From JBBQFC01 sp038321615 (lineage in GTDB: Bacteria > Bacteroidota > Bacteroidia > Flavobacteriales_D > Cryomorphaceae), in NCBI GenBank assembly GCA_038321615.1, contig JBBQFC010000007.1, positions 14,551 to 78,550 of the forward strand: a DNA stretch of 64,000 nt. The letters are read 5' to 3'. The position numbers were made by a program, and so were the translations under genes. Positions 25,139-33,961 of the stretch are shown here, piece after piece (position 1 is the first letter of the stretch; each line of letters opens with the position of its first letter). The notes under the pieces are model-generated. The model saw only the letters and a program-made list of their open reading frames with translations. It was not told the DNA's origin and searched no databases.

Positions 25139-25723
25139 ATGAAAGCATCTGCACGAATCTTTACCCGAACTACCCTTTTCCTAGTAGCCCTTGCTACCGT
25201 TGGCACGGCCTGCAAAAAAAACAAAGAAGTACAAGCGCCAGAAGGCGAAGTGCTGATAAACGAATACTGCTCGGGACCTGAATTCTTTAGCGACGACGAA
25301 TTCTTTCGTGCCAACGGCTTAGGCGAAAGTATGGATCAAGCTACCGCTAAGAAAAAAGCCTTGAGCAATGCCCGCGCCGACCTAGCTTCTGCAGTCAATA
25401 CCACCATAAAAGGTACAATTGACAACTATGTTAATTCGCGCGAATTCAATAACCGCGAAGAAGTAGAAGAGCGCTTTGAAGGCCTTACACGCGAGGTAAT
25501 CGACCAAGAATTAAAGGGCACCAAAACTATTTGCCAAAAGGCTGTGAAAGTTACGGCCAATGGCAATTACAAATACTACGTGGCTCTCGAATTGAGCGGA
25601 CAAGAGTTACTTGGGAAGCTAAACAGCCGACTCGGTAGCGATGAGCGTTTGCGTATTGACTACGACTACGAGAAATTTAAGGAAACCTTTAACAAGGAAA
25701 TGGAGAATCTCAAGAAGAATTAA
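25139..25723 (+). CDS. LPP20-like lipoprotein, short form
   Basis: 194 residues from the ATG at 25139 (an upstream in-frame ATG at 25094 would bury the signal). Lipoprotein signal MKASARIFTRTTLFLVALAT ending VGTAC, Cys25. After a short linker: FRANGLGESMDQATAKKKAL, SNARADLASAVNTTIKGTID and ICQKAVKVTANGNYKYYVALE, the LPP20 pattern of G-x-G, A-x-x-x-A-L-x-x-A-R helix and final Y-x-Y-V-A-L strand. It is a second, compact member of the same superfamily as its upstream neighbour and is followed by a strong terminator, so it is the last gene of the operon. Confidence 0.75.
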   Translation: MKASARIFTRTTLFLVALATVGTACKKNKEVQAPEGEVLINEYCSGPEFFSDDEFFRANGLGESMDQATAKKKALSNARADLASAVNTTIKGTIDNYVNSREFNNREEVEERFEGLTREVIDQELKGTKTICQKAVKVTANGNYKYYVALELSGQELLGKLNSRLGSDERLRIDYDYEKFKETFNKEMENLKKN

Positions 25724-25744
25724 ACGATTTCGATAATTTCGCTC

Positions 25745-25781
25745 AAAAGCCGCTTCCGCCCGAAGCGGCTTTTGTATTTTT
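25745..25781 (+). terminator. Rho-independent terminator of the lipoprotein operon
   Basis: Arms AAAAGCCGCTTC and GAAGCGGCTTTT (12 base pairs) with a 5-base loop, then a T-rich tract, 21 bases after the stop. The T tract also forms the promoter element of the next gene (TATTTTTG, 25775-25782), so the end of one transcript and the start of the next share sequence. Confidence 0.85.
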
Positions 25782-25782
25782 G
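25775..25782 (+). promoter_or_regulatory. TAnnTTTG promoter -7 element of the DUF423 gene
   Basis: TATTTTTG, exact consensus, ending four bases (GGCC) before the ATG at 25787. Predicted transcription start is at or next to the A of the start codon. Confidence 0.45.
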
Positions 25783-25786
25783 GGCC

Positions 25787-26215
25787 ATGCAAAAATCTTG
25801 GATCGCAACCGCTTCCTTCTTGTTGGCCTTCGCCGTTGCAATGGGCGCTTTGGGCGCACATGCCTTGAGAGAAGTATGCACTGTGGAGCAAATCAATTCG
25901 TTTGAAACAGCCGTGCGCTATCAGGTTTGGCATTGTTTCGCCATATTATTTATCCAATTCTTGCCCGATCCGGTGATTGGTAAAAAGCGACGGGTGCAAA
26001 TCACCTTGTCATTTCTAATTGGAATTATAGCCTTCAGCTTTTCCATTTACTTACTGGCCCTTCGCGACGTTTTGGGAATTCAAGCCGCAGCTTCAATTTT
26101 AGGTCCTATCACCCCTATCGGCGGACTTTTTTTAATCGGCGGCTGGATTTGGCTCGGTATTTCTGTTCTTTTCTTTTCGCCAAAAAATGGCAGGGCTAAT
26201 GCGGGTTTGAACTGA
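25787..26215 (+). CDS. DUF423 (YgdD-family) small integral membrane protein
   Basis: 142 residues from the ATG at 25787; an ATG 15 bases upstream lies inside the promoter element and is rejected. Four hydrophobic helices: ATASFLLAFAVAMGALGAHAL, VWHCFAILFIQFLPD, ITLSFLIGIIAFSFSIYLLAL and ITPIGGLFLIGGWIWLGISV. The N-terminal G-A-L-G-A-H-x-L motif and central Y-Q-x-x-H-x-x-A box define DUF423, found across bacteria in the inner membrane. Function unknown. Single gene. Confidence 0.9.
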   Translation: MQKSWIATASFLLAFAVAMGALGAHALREVCTVEQINSFETAVRYQVWHCFAILFIQFLPDPVIGKKRRVQITLSFLIGIIAFSFSIYLLALRDVLGIQAAASILGPITPIGGLFLIGGWIWLGISVLFFSPKNGRANAGLN

Positions 26216-26424
26216 TCTTTATTCCGCCCCAAGCTACCAGGATTTAAAAGACCCATTTCAGCCAAAACCCAAATAATCCCAAAAATCTGCAAAGCAAGTG
26301 TTTGATTGACACTTTCGACGGAAGAAAATAATCTCATTTAAAACGTTCACAATCATTATTTTAGATTGCTTTAGTCCGGTCAATCAACCCTGCACAGACT
26401 CTTACATCTCGCATCAAAAACACT

Positions 26425-26432
26425 TACCTTTG
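26425..26432 (+). promoter_or_regulatory. TAnnTTTG promoter -7 element of pckA
   Basis: TACCTTTG, an exact consensus match, 26 bases before the pckA ATG. No TTG at the normal -33 distance; the upstream 200 bases hold nothing else recognised. Confidence 0.5.
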
Positions 26433-26458
26433 ATGCTTCATTTTAAGTTTTTAGAAGT

Positions 26459-28072
26459 ATGACGCATTACGGAATTGTGCCCCACAATCATGATTTAAAC
26501 GCCATAGGCCTGGGCGAAGTGAGCAGTGCATATTGGAATTTTAGTCCTGCCGAATTAATTGAAGAGACCCTTTTACTCGGCATGGGCACCTTAACCCAAA
26601 CGGGGGCGCTGGCTATCGAAACTGGTAAATTTACTGGGCGCTCTCCGAAAGATCGATTCATCGTAAGAGACAAAATAACTGAAGAAGCTGTATGGTGGGG
26701 CGATATCAATATACCCTTCGAAAGCGATAAATTCGACGCGCTTTACAATAGAATGTGCGCCTACCTAACCGGTAGAGACGTGTATGTAAAGGATGCAGCT
26801 GTGTGTGATCATCCTACCTACCGGAAGCGCTTGCGTGTAATCACCGAGTTGCCATGGAGCAATCTGTTTGCCGACAATATGTTCCTTCGTTTGCCGAAAG
26901 AGGAAATATTGGCCAATGAGCCGGAGTGGACCGTAGTATGTGCACCCGGATTTATGGCTGTACCTGAAATTGATGGAACACGACAATCCAACTTCGCAAT
27001 TTTAAATTTCTCGCGCAAGATGGCCATTATTGGTGGCAGCGGGTACACCGGGGAGATCAAAAAAGGGATTTTCAGCGTGTTGAATTTTATTCTCCCGCAC
27101 AATCACGATGTTCTTTCCATGCATTGCTCTGCAAATGTGGGCGAAGAAGGCGATACAGCAGTGTTTTTTGGCCTTTCGGGCACTGGGAAAACCACCCTTT
27201 CATCAGATCCAAATCGCCGCTTAATCGGCGACGATGAGCATGGATGGTCGACTGATGGAATTTTCAATTTCGAAGGAGGCTGCTATGCCAAAACAATCAA
27301 CCTTACCGAAGAGCAGGAGCCACAAATATTTGGCGCAATTAGGTTTGGCGCGCTACTTGAAAATATAGGCTTTATAGAAGATTCTTCGGAGCCTGATTAT
27401 ACGGACAAATCGCTTACAGAGAATACGCGCGTAAGCTATCCGATCCAACACATTGACAATGCCGTAAGCCCATCACGTGGTGGCATTCCGAAAAATGTAT
27501 TTTTCCTTACTGCCGATGCATATGGAGTATTACCTCCTATTTCAAAATTAACACCAGCTCAGGCTTCTTATTACTTTATATCGGGCTATACCGCCAAAGT
27601 TGCGGGTACAGAAGCAGGAGTTACCGAACCGCAAGCTGCATTTTCGGCGTGCTTCGGAGCGCCCTTTATGCCGTTGCACCCAGGCAGGTACGCCGAAATG
27701 TTGGCCAGTAAATTGCGTGAAAGCGGAGCTAATATATGGTTGATCAATACCGGCTGGACGGGAGGCGAGTATGGTGTAGGAAACCGCATTAAACTCCGGT
27801 TTACCCGAGCCATGATCAATTCGGCCATAGCGGGCGAACTGGACGGTGTGCCTTACGAAACCCACGACGTATTTGGTTTGGCAATGCCTACAACTTGTCC
27901 TGATGTACCCAGCGAAAAACTAAACCCACGCACTACCTGGGCCGATAAGGATGCTTACGATCGTAAGGCTAATTTCCTCGCAGAAAAATTCATAGCTAAT
28001 TTCAAAAAATTCGAATCGGGAGTGAGCGAAGAGATTCGCGAAGCATCACCGCGAATAGGTCAGCGGGTATAA
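26459..28072 (+). CDS. pckA: Phosphoenolpyruvate carboxykinase (ATP)
   Basis: 537 residues, normal for the ATP-dependent enzyme. The substrate loop TGRSPKDRFIV, the kinase-1a P-loop GLSGTGKTTLSSD (about residues 239-251), the metal-binding GDDEHGWSTDGIFNFEGGCY segment and the adenine-binding TAKVAGTE and NTGWTGG motifs are all present. It converts oxaloacetate and ATP to phosphoenolpyruvate, CO2 and ADP, the first committed step of gluconeogenesis. This fits a heterotroph living on peptides or amino acids, as the hutH and saccharopine dehydrogenase family genes also suggest. Monocistronic with its own promoter element and a strong terminator. Confidence 0.97.
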   Translation: MTHYGIVPHNHDLNAIGLGEVSSAYWNFSPAELIEETLLLGMGTLTQTGALAIETGKFTGRSPKDRFIVRDKITEEAVWWGDINIPFESDKFDALYNRMCAYLTGRDVYVKDAAVCDHPTYRKRLRVITELPWSNLFADNMFLRLPKEEILANEPEWTVVCAPGFMAVPEIDGTRQSNFAILNFSRKMAIIGGSGYTGEIKKGIFSVLNFILPHNHDVLSMHCSANVGEEGDTAVFFGLSGTGKTTLSSDPNRRLIGDDEHGWSTDGIFNFEGGCYAKTINLTEEQEPQIFGAIRFGALLENIGFIEDSSEPDYTDKSLTENTRVSYPIQHIDNAVSPSRGGIPKNVFFLTADAYGVLPPISKLTPAQASYYFISGYTAKVAGTEAGVTEPQAAFSACFGAPFMPLHPGRYAEMLASKLRESGANIWLINTGWTGGEYGVGNRIKLRFTRAMINSAIAGELDGVPYETHDVFGLAMPTTCPDVPSEKLNPRTTWADKDAYDRKANFLAEKFIANFKKFESGVSEEIREASPRIGQRV

Positions 28073-28090
28073 TCCTGCTTGCCGTATCTT

Positions 28091-28128
28091 TAACCCCGCT
28101 GACCCACCTACTCAGCGGGGTTTTTTTT
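28091..28128 (+). terminator. Rho-independent terminator of pckA
   Basis: Stem ACCCCGCTGA (28093-28102) and TCAGCGGGGT (28112-28121) closing a 9-base loop, followed by eight Ts that end immediately before the rsmE ATG at 28129. The hairpin occupies the whole ribosome-binding region of rsmE. Confidence 0.88.
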
Positions 28129-28827
28129 ATGCATCATTTTCTCGATCCACAATTCAACGTAAAACAAGGGACCTTAAGCCCCGAAGAATCCGAACACGCC
28201 ACCAGAGTACTGCGACTCAAATCGGGCGATAAAGTAAGCTTGTGCAATGGACACGGAACCACTTTCGAAGGTCGGCTGCAGATCAACGGTCAAGATGTTT
28301 CACTCGAAATTACAGACCAAAATACTCTGCTGGAACCCAAAAGTCCGATCATACTAGCTATTGCACCACCAAAAAATCCTTCTCGATTGGAATGGCTGCT
28401 TGAAAAGGCAACTGAAATTGGGGTGGACCGCATTGTACCGATCACAACCATGCGCGGTGAACGACCTCGAATAAAGCTGGATCGCGCTGAGCGTATTATA
28501 CATGCGGCGTGTAAACAAAGTAAGCGAGCTTTTATTCCAAAAGTGGAAGCCATGATGACTTTTTCTGACTTCTTGAAAGAGAAATTCGATTTTGGATTTA
28601 TCGCCCACTGCCTTGACGACGGCTCGAAGTTGAGCTTGCGGGAAGCCTGGAGCTCAATCAGCGTAGGCTCAAAAGCCGTGCTCATAGGCCCCGAAGGCGA
28701 CTTCCACCCCGAAGAAGTGCAAGCCGCATTAAATGCGGGATACCAAAGCATTGATTTAGGTCCGAATCGGCTCCGAACGGAGACGGCCGCACTTTACGCA
28801 ATTACATTGGCCGCAGCTTTCCGCTAA
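28129..28827 (+). CDS. rsmE: 16S rRNA (uracil-1498-N3)-methyltransferase RsmE
   Basis: 232 residues, normal length. N-terminal PUA-like part (SPEESEHATRVLRLKSGDKV), then the SPOUT methyltransferase core with the trefoil-knot motifs LLEKATEIGVDRIVPITT, RAERIIHAACKQSKRAFIP, VLIGPEGDFHPEEV and LGPNRLRTETAALYAI. RsmE methylates N3 of U1498 in the decoding region of 16S rRNA. The start codon sits directly after the pckA terminator T run, so read-through would place it inside a hairpin; no separate exact promoter was found. Start is fixed by the conserved N-terminus. Confidence 0.93.
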   Translation: MHHFLDPQFNVKQGTLSPEESEHATRVLRLKSGDKVSLCNGHGTTFEGRLQINGQDVSLEITDQNTLLEPKSPIILAIAPPKNPSRLEWLLEKATEIGVDRIVPITTMRGERPRIKLDRAERIIHAACKQSKRAFIPKVEAMMTFSDFLKEKFDFGFIAHCLDDGSKLSLREAWSSISVGSKAVLIGPEGDFHPEEVQAALNAGYQSIDLGPNRLRTETAALYAITLAAAFR

Positions 28828-28866
28828 AATTTGTCAATACCAGGGGCGCGCCGCGGAGTATTAAAC

Positions 28867-28874
28867 TAAATTTG
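28867..28874 (+). promoter_or_regulatory. TAnnTTTG promoter -7 element of the DUF4159 gene
   Basis: TAAATTTG, exact match, four bases (GGCT) before the ATG at 28879. Implies a leaderless or nearly leaderless transcript. Confidence 0.42.
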
Positions 28875-28878
28875 GGCT

Positions 28879-29556
28879 ATGATTCAAAAGTCAGCACTTT
28901 TCATTTTGGCCTTTCTTTATCTCGGTTTTCAAATTCAGGCACAGACCAAACCATCCTTTTCGCTCGCAGTATTGCAGTATCGCGGCGGCGGCGATTGGTA
29001 TGCAAATCCCACGTCAGTGCCCAATTTGGCAGCATTCTGCGAGAAAGAACTTAAAATGCGAATTGGCGAGACCCAGTTTGTAGATGCTGGAAGTGCGGAA
29101 ATTTTTGATTACCCTTTTGTGCATATGACCGGGCACGGCAATGTGGTGTTTAACGCCAACGACCGACAAAATCTTCGGACTTACCTTCTCGCAGGGGGCT
29201 TTCTTCACATCGACGATAATTATGGAATGGATCCTTACGTGCGCACCCAGATTGAAGCTGTTTTTCCCGATAAGGAATGGGTGGAAGTGCCGTTCGATCA
29301 CCCGGTATATCATCAGAAATTCGATTTTCCGAAAGGGCTTCCGAAAGTACATGAACACGACGAACAACCCCCACGAGGTTTCGGGATATTCCATGAAGGC
29401 AGATTGCTTCTTTTTTACAGCTTTGAAAGCGACCTCGGCGATGGTTGGGAAGACCCGGCAGTGCATGGCGACCCAGAAACTACCCGCACTCAAGCCTTGC
29501 GCATGGGAGCAAACTTGGTGCAATACGCCCTGACCGGCGAATCTGATTTAAATTAA
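28879..29556 (+). CDS. Secreted DUF4159 protein
   Basis: 225 residues with a signal peptide (MIQKSALFILAFLYLGFQIQ, cut after AQ). The mature part is a DUF4159 domain: LAVLQYRGGGDWYANPTSVP, PFVHMTGHGNVVF, LLAGGFLHIDDNYGMDPYVR, FDHPVYHQKFDFP and a C-terminal NLVQYAL. DUF4159 has a class-I glutamine-amidotransferase-like fold and occurs in Bacteroidota and myxobacteria, often near MoxR/BatA-type genes, which are not here. The protein is likely periplasmic; reaction unknown. Start is fixed by the signal peptide. Confidence 0.88.
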   Translation: MIQKSALFILAFLYLGFQIQAQTKPSFSLAVLQYRGGGDWYANPTSVPNLAAFCEKELKMRIGETQFVDAGSAEIFDYPFVHMTGHGNVVFNANDRQNLRTYLLAGGFLHIDDNYGMDPYVRTQIEAVFPDKEWVEVPFDHPVYHQKFDFPKGLPKVHEHDEQPPRGFGIFHEGRLLLFYSFESDLGDGWEDPAVHGDPETTRTQALRMGANLVQYALTGESDLN

Positions 29557-29621
29557 ACGCGACTCGTATCCGTTTGCGCTGCTAAGGTTGGATAAAGTAG
29601 CCTCAGAGAGTAACAGACGCT

Positions 29622-30485
29622 TCACTCAACCCCAACAATAGTCGTTGCTTCATCCGTAGCTGAAACACCAAAAAAACCTAGCGCATTTCGTTTGGGGTTC
29701 GAGAGGTTTCGCACGTTTCCATCGATGGGAGCAGGCGGAGAATCGAAGGGTGAGCCCACGAAGGCTGTCAGCGTTTGAACGGCTGCCAGAAATTCATAAG
29801 CCGGGCGAGAAATTCGCTCTTGAACTATGGTCACTGTATCGTTGGCACTGAAGAGCTTCGATGCAATATTAAAGCCGAGTATCGGATTGCCGTCGACAAA
29901 CTCATCGGAAATAGTGAAAATATCGAATGGCTCTCTAAACTCCACCCCGTTAAGGAAAGTTCGCCATTGGTAATAATCGCCCAGGCCCGGCGGCTCATTG
30001 GTATCGATCAATACTTCGTAAATATCATCGGGTTCTTCACCATCCTCTTCATTTGGTTCATCGTCGGAAAGTGCCCAGTACGCGGTGTCGATTGGCACGG
30101 GTTGAAGTAATTTCTCAGGGGTCGACTCGTAAAGAGTACCGTCGGCCAAGGCTATTCGCAAATTGTAAGTTCGGCCTATTTCCCCACCTACAGGAAGGGT
30201 GTAAATTCCAGGCTGCGTTTCTTCCAGGAGATTTTCGTTGCCTAAATCGTCCGCAATAATAACTTCTGCACCTGAGGCTACCGGAGCAGGTGCATCGCTA
30301 AAATAAGCAGAGGTGTAAGTCAATTTGACCTGATGCGGACGATCCTGGTTTGTAATCCATCCTTCCACAACCAGGTATCTTTCTCCTTCCGGAAGGTCTA
30401 GTTCAATTTTATCGGTACAGCTCGACAATCCCATTCCGAAAAGGGCTGCGAAAAGGAACGGGTTCAGTTTTAGATAAGTTTTCAT
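29622..30485 (-). CDS. DUF4249 surface lipoprotein partner of the TonB receptor
   Basis: 287 residues from the ATG at 30485. Lipoprotein signal MKTYLKLNPFLFAALFGMGL followed by SSC (Cys23), then the DUF4249 opening TDKIELDLPEGERYLVVEGW and ITNQDRPHQVKLTYTSAYF with an immunoglobulin-like beta fold. DUF4249 lipoproteins are found next to SusC-like TonB receptors in Bacteroidota and probably cap or assist them in ligand capture at the surface. Here the gene follows the receptor with five bases between the stop and the start. An ATG at 30509 would overlap the receptor gene and precede the signal peptide, so it is rejected. Confidence 0.85.
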   Translation of the reverse strand: MKTYLKLNPFLFAALFGMGLSSCTDKIELDLPEGERYLVVEGWITNQDRPHQVKLTYTSAYFSDAPAPVASGAEVIIADDLGNENLLEETQPGIYTLPVGGEIGRTYNLRIALADGTLYESTPEKLLQPVPIDTAYWALSDDEPNEEDGEEPDDIYEVLIDTNEPPGLGDYYQWRTFLNGVEFREPFDIFTISDEFVDGNPILGFNIASKLFSANDTVTIVQERISRPAYEFLAAVQTLTAFVGSPFDSPPAPIDGNVRNLSNPKRNALGFFGVSATDEATTIVGVE

Positions 30486-30490
30486 GACGA

Positions 30491-32854
30491 TTAGAAATTT
30501 AAGTTCCAAGTAATACCGGGGATAATTGAGCCGAATATGCTGAGTCGATAAGCCTCGGTAATCTGGGGATTATCTTCGCTTTGTTGAAAATAGATGCTGT
30601 AAGGATTTCGGCGAGCATAAACATTATAAAGCGAGAACGTCCATGAGTTCTCCCACATTTCTGGCCGCTTAAAGAAGAAAAATACCTTTTCCGATTTTTT
30701 CTGGCTGGTGAGAGTGGCCGAAAGATCGAGTCGATGATAGTCTGGTGTCCGCCCGCCATTTCTATTTACATAGTTCGGCACCGTTATACCTTCATACACG
30801 TAGCGGGAGTCGGGATAAGTAATGGGACGACCCGTCATGTAGGCAAACGAACCCCCAAACTGCCATTTATCATTCAAAGTGTATTGACCCACTACGCTCA
30901 TATCGTGAGTTTTATCATAGTTCGATGGGTAATATTCATCGAGATTTATCCCATCTACTTGGATTTCAGTTCGCGCCAAGGTGTAGCTAATCCATCCTGT
31001 AAATTGGCCTTTTACTTTTTCTATTTTAAGTTCGAGCCCGTAAGCTCTCCCTTTTCCTTGTAAGAGTTCTGTTTCGATATTGTCATTTAGCAGAAGTTCG
31101 GCATTGTTTTTATAGTCCAGTAAGTCTTGGTAATTCTTGTAATAAACTTCCACCGAAGCCTGGTAAACATTCTCTTTAAAGTTTCGAAAATAACCCACTG
31201 ATATTTGATCGGCGATAGCTGGATTGACGTATTTGCCAGCAGGCACCCATACATCAATTGGTGTGGCAGCCGTGGTGTTTGAGACCAATTGCAAGTATTG
31301 GCGCATCCGGTTATAGCTGAGCTTCATAGATGTGCGCTCCGAAAAAGTGTAATTAAGTGCTAGTCGCGGCTCAAATCCGCCAAAATCTGCGATTACTTCA
31401 CCATTGCTGTAGCTCACCGTATCGATAATTGCCAAATCGGAAGTAGGTATACCGTTTTCGTAAATAAAGACGTTGCGCGGCCCCACATTTAAGAAATGGC
31501 TGTATCGAATGCCATACATGATGGAAAACTGATCGCTTACTTTTTGCTCATTGCTAATATAGGCTGATAGTTCTACAGCGCGCTCTTTTTCAATTTCAAT
31601 TTTATTGAAGAAGGAATCGTCTGAACCGCCTTCGGCAACCCCAGGTGCAAACCGGTAGAAGGTGCCCTGGGCTCCGTATTCGATGGTATTTTTTGGGTCG
31701 AGAAAATAGGAGAAATTGGCCTTTAAATCAGTATTGCGGATGCTGGCATCCCAGTCGAACGCTTGATTGCCGGATGGCACACCAAGCGAGTAGGAATAAT
31801 CGCTGTAAATTGCTGAAAAATTGGAAAAAAGACGGGGGCCGAAGAGGTGATTCCAGCGCAGCGTAGCGGTAGTATTACCCCAGAAGCTTTCGAACTCTTC
31901 GCCAAATTTAAATCGGTCGGCACCAGAGTATGCCGAAAAGAACAGCCTGTCGCGGTCGTTTATTTTATAATTGAGCTTTGCATTGATGTCGTAAAAGAAC
32001 AGCTGATTGCCTTTTAAATCGGGATTTACCAAGGGGGCAAAAATATCGCCGTAAGAGCGGCGGCCGGCAATCATAAAGGACATGCGGTCTTTTATAATTG
32101 GTCCTTCAAGCATTAATCGACTAGAAATAAGACCAATACCAACTGTGCCACCAAATTCCTTGCTATTGCCTTCTTTCTGCCTTACATCGAGCACACTCGA
32201 AAGCCTGCCTCCGTAACGCGCCGGAACTCCGCCTTTGTAGAGTGTCAAATCTTTTACCGCATCGGCATTGAAGACTGAGAAAAAACCAAAAAGGTGGGAA
32301 GAATTAAATACGGTTGCTTCGTCGAGTAAAATTAAGTTTTGGTCAATGTTTCCGCCGCGAACATTAAATCCAGTAGCACCTTCGCCAACTGTAGAAACAC
32401 CGGGTAGCAATAGTAAACTCCTGATAATATCGACCTCGCCCATAAACTGTGGAATCGCTTTAATACTTTTTATATCCATACGCTCCACACCCGTTTCCAA
32501 GCTCGTTACTTTCTGATTGGCTTTTTCGGCGGTAATTTCCACCGCCTGGAGCAATTTACGGTCGGGCTCCATTTCCAGGTTTTCGGTAATATTGGCGCGA
32601 AGGTCTAACTGCTTCATCACAGCTTGATAACCCAAATAGGTGATAGTAATGTTGTAAACTCCGGGAGTAAGCGAAATAGAATAAAACCCATAGAAATTGC
32701 TGACTGCACCACTCTTAATTTCATCTACATACACGGCAGCTCCGATAAGTCCTTCGCCGGTTTCAACGTCTTTAATGTAGCCGCTGAGGGTTACCTTGTT
32801 TTGAGCTTGAGCGAGCGAAGCCGCTAAAAGAAAAAGTATAGTTAATAGCCGCAT
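30491..32854 (-). CDS. TonB-dependent outer-membrane receptor with carboxypeptidase-regulatory domain
   Basis: 787 residues. Signal peptide MRLLTILFLLAASLAQAQ; residues 22-95 a CarboxypepD_reg-like domain (VTLSGYIKDVETGEGLIGAA); then the plug domain with SLLLLPGVSTVGEGATGFNV, RGGNIDQNLILLDEATVFNS and LTLYKGGVPARYGGRLSSVL; and a 22-strand barrel ending in SIIPGITWNLNF with a final aromatic. The receptor is a SusC-family relative that imports an unknown ligand using TonB-ExbBD energy. Paired with a DUF4249 lipoprotein rather than SusD, so the ligand is unlikely to be a simple starch-type glycan; siderophore, peptide or metal complexes are all possible. No regulator or degradative enzyme is adjacent. 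Confidence 0.92.
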   Translation of the reverse strand: MRLLTILFLLAASLAQAQNKVTLSGYIKDVETGEGLIGAAVYVDEIKSGAVSNFYGFYSISLTPGVYNITITYLGYQAVMKQLDLRANITENLEMEPDRKLLQAVEITAEKANQKVTSLETGVERMDIKSIKAIPQFMGEVDIIRSLLLLPGVSTVGEGATGFNVRGGNIDQNLILLDEATVFNSSHLFGFFSVFNADAVKDLTLYKGGVPARYGGRLSSVLDVRQKEGNSKEFGGTVGIGLISSRLMLEGPIIKDRMSFMIAGRRSYGDIFAPLVNPDLKGNQLFFYDINAKLNYKINDRDRLFFSAYSGADRFKFGEEFESFWGNTTATLRWNHLFGPRLFSNFSAIYSDYSYSLGVPSGNQAFDWDASIRNTDLKANFSYFLDPKNTIEYGAQGTFYRFAPGVAEGGSDDSFFNKIEIEKERAVELSAYISNEQKVSDQFSIMYGIRYSHFLNVGPRNVFIYENGIPTSDLAIIDTVSYSNGEVIADFGGFEPRLALNYTFSERTSMKLSYNRMRQYLQLVSNTTAATPIDVWVPAGKYVNPAIADQISVGYFRNFKENVYQASVEVYYKNYQDLLDYKNNAELLLNDNIETELLQGKGRAYGLELKIEKVKGQFTGWISYTLARTEIQVDGINLDEYYPSNYDKTHDMSVVGQYTLNDKWQFGGSFAYMTGRPITYPDSRYVYEGITVPNYVNRNGGRTPDYHRLDLSATLTSQKKSEKVFFFFKRPEMWENSWTFSLYNVYARRNPYSIYFQQSEDNPQITEAYRLSIFGSIIPGITWNLNF

Positions 32855-33132
32855 GATTGGTTGGTTTATAGTGCGAAAAGCTGCGAAATCAAAATTTGTT
32901 TAGCGCGGCAAAATTGATCAAAGTATTTTCACGTTATAAAACAAATGGACGAGCGGCATTTTTTGCGGATGAAGAGGGCCGGTTCAATTTTTCCAAGAAA
33001 TCATTGGAAATCAGAAAAATCTGGCTTGACACTCGTATATTTTTTGCTCAAGCCATACTTTCATTCGTCCAAATGAGCTAACCATCTATTTTTTTTACTT
33101 TGGTTACATTGGCTAAAATAAGAGCTCCACGC

Positions 33133-33863
33133 ATGAAAAAAATATTGTTGTCGCTATAAGTGCTAGTCACCGGCGGCCTTTGCGCCTAAAGCGAAGCGGA
33201 TTACGGAAGTCCTAATTTTAGCCGATTTCAATTGGGTATGAACTTCTCTCCCCATTTGGCATTTAGAACCCTTGAAATTGTCGATTCCTATTTAAATGCA
33301 CTCTATATTTCTTTTAGGGATGATGAGCGCGCTGAAAGAGGTAACACCACCGGCTTAGTTAAACCGCTTCTTGTATGTTGAAACCGGAATTCAATATTCT
33401 AATAAAAGGTGTAAATCGGGTGAAGTGGACCGGTATTACGGAGATGACATTGGAGGAGTGAGCGATTCTCCAGTTGACCGGCATGGTCATACATACTTTA
33501 TATTCAATTATCACCAATTTGGATTTGCCTTTGAAGCTAAATGCCTTTGTCGGTAAGCGCAAATTAAGGATGATTGCAAGTGCCGGTCTGGTGGCTAATT
33601 TTCTGGCAGATGAAAGCACCACAATAAAACTTTCTTATGACGAAAGCGAAGAAGTTGTTTATTCCAGCCAATTAGAAGAAGCAGAATCATTCAACTTATC
33701 GGCGCTTATTAGTTTAGGCGCAGATTACGCTTTAAGCCAAAGGGTTAGCTTTCGGGCTGAACCGACCTTTCGTTATGGCCTTGAAAAAACGTGTATCGGC
33801 ACCCCGATTACCGCTTATCTCTGGAATGCGGGAATTAATTTGGGCTGTTACTTTCGGCTGTAG
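33133..33863 (+). pseudogene. Decayed outer-membrane beta-barrel (PorT-like) gene
   Basis: From an ATG at 33133 the frame reads MKKILLSL, stop (TAA 33157-33159), VLVTGGLCA, stop (TAA 33187-33189), SEADYGSPNFSRFQLGMNFS and continues to about 33360. The homologous reading then moves to a second frame (RFLYVETGIQYSNK, 33365-33505) and to a third (NLDLPLKLNAFVGKRKLRMI, 33505-33863), ending NAGINLGCYFRL. Taken together these are a signal peptide and a beta-barrel of the Bacteroidota OMP_b-brl type, with the usual Y-V-E-T-G-I-Q-Y and L-D-I-P-L-K boxes. Two nonsense changes and two frameshifts make it non-functional. Confidence 0.78.
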
Positions 33864-33961
33864 CGGATGAAATTTAACAAATTAGGCAAACTTCCAGAAA
33901 ATTACACGTCGTAAAATATTCTCAATCAGATGATTGAATATCTAGATCTTGAAAGCAAACT

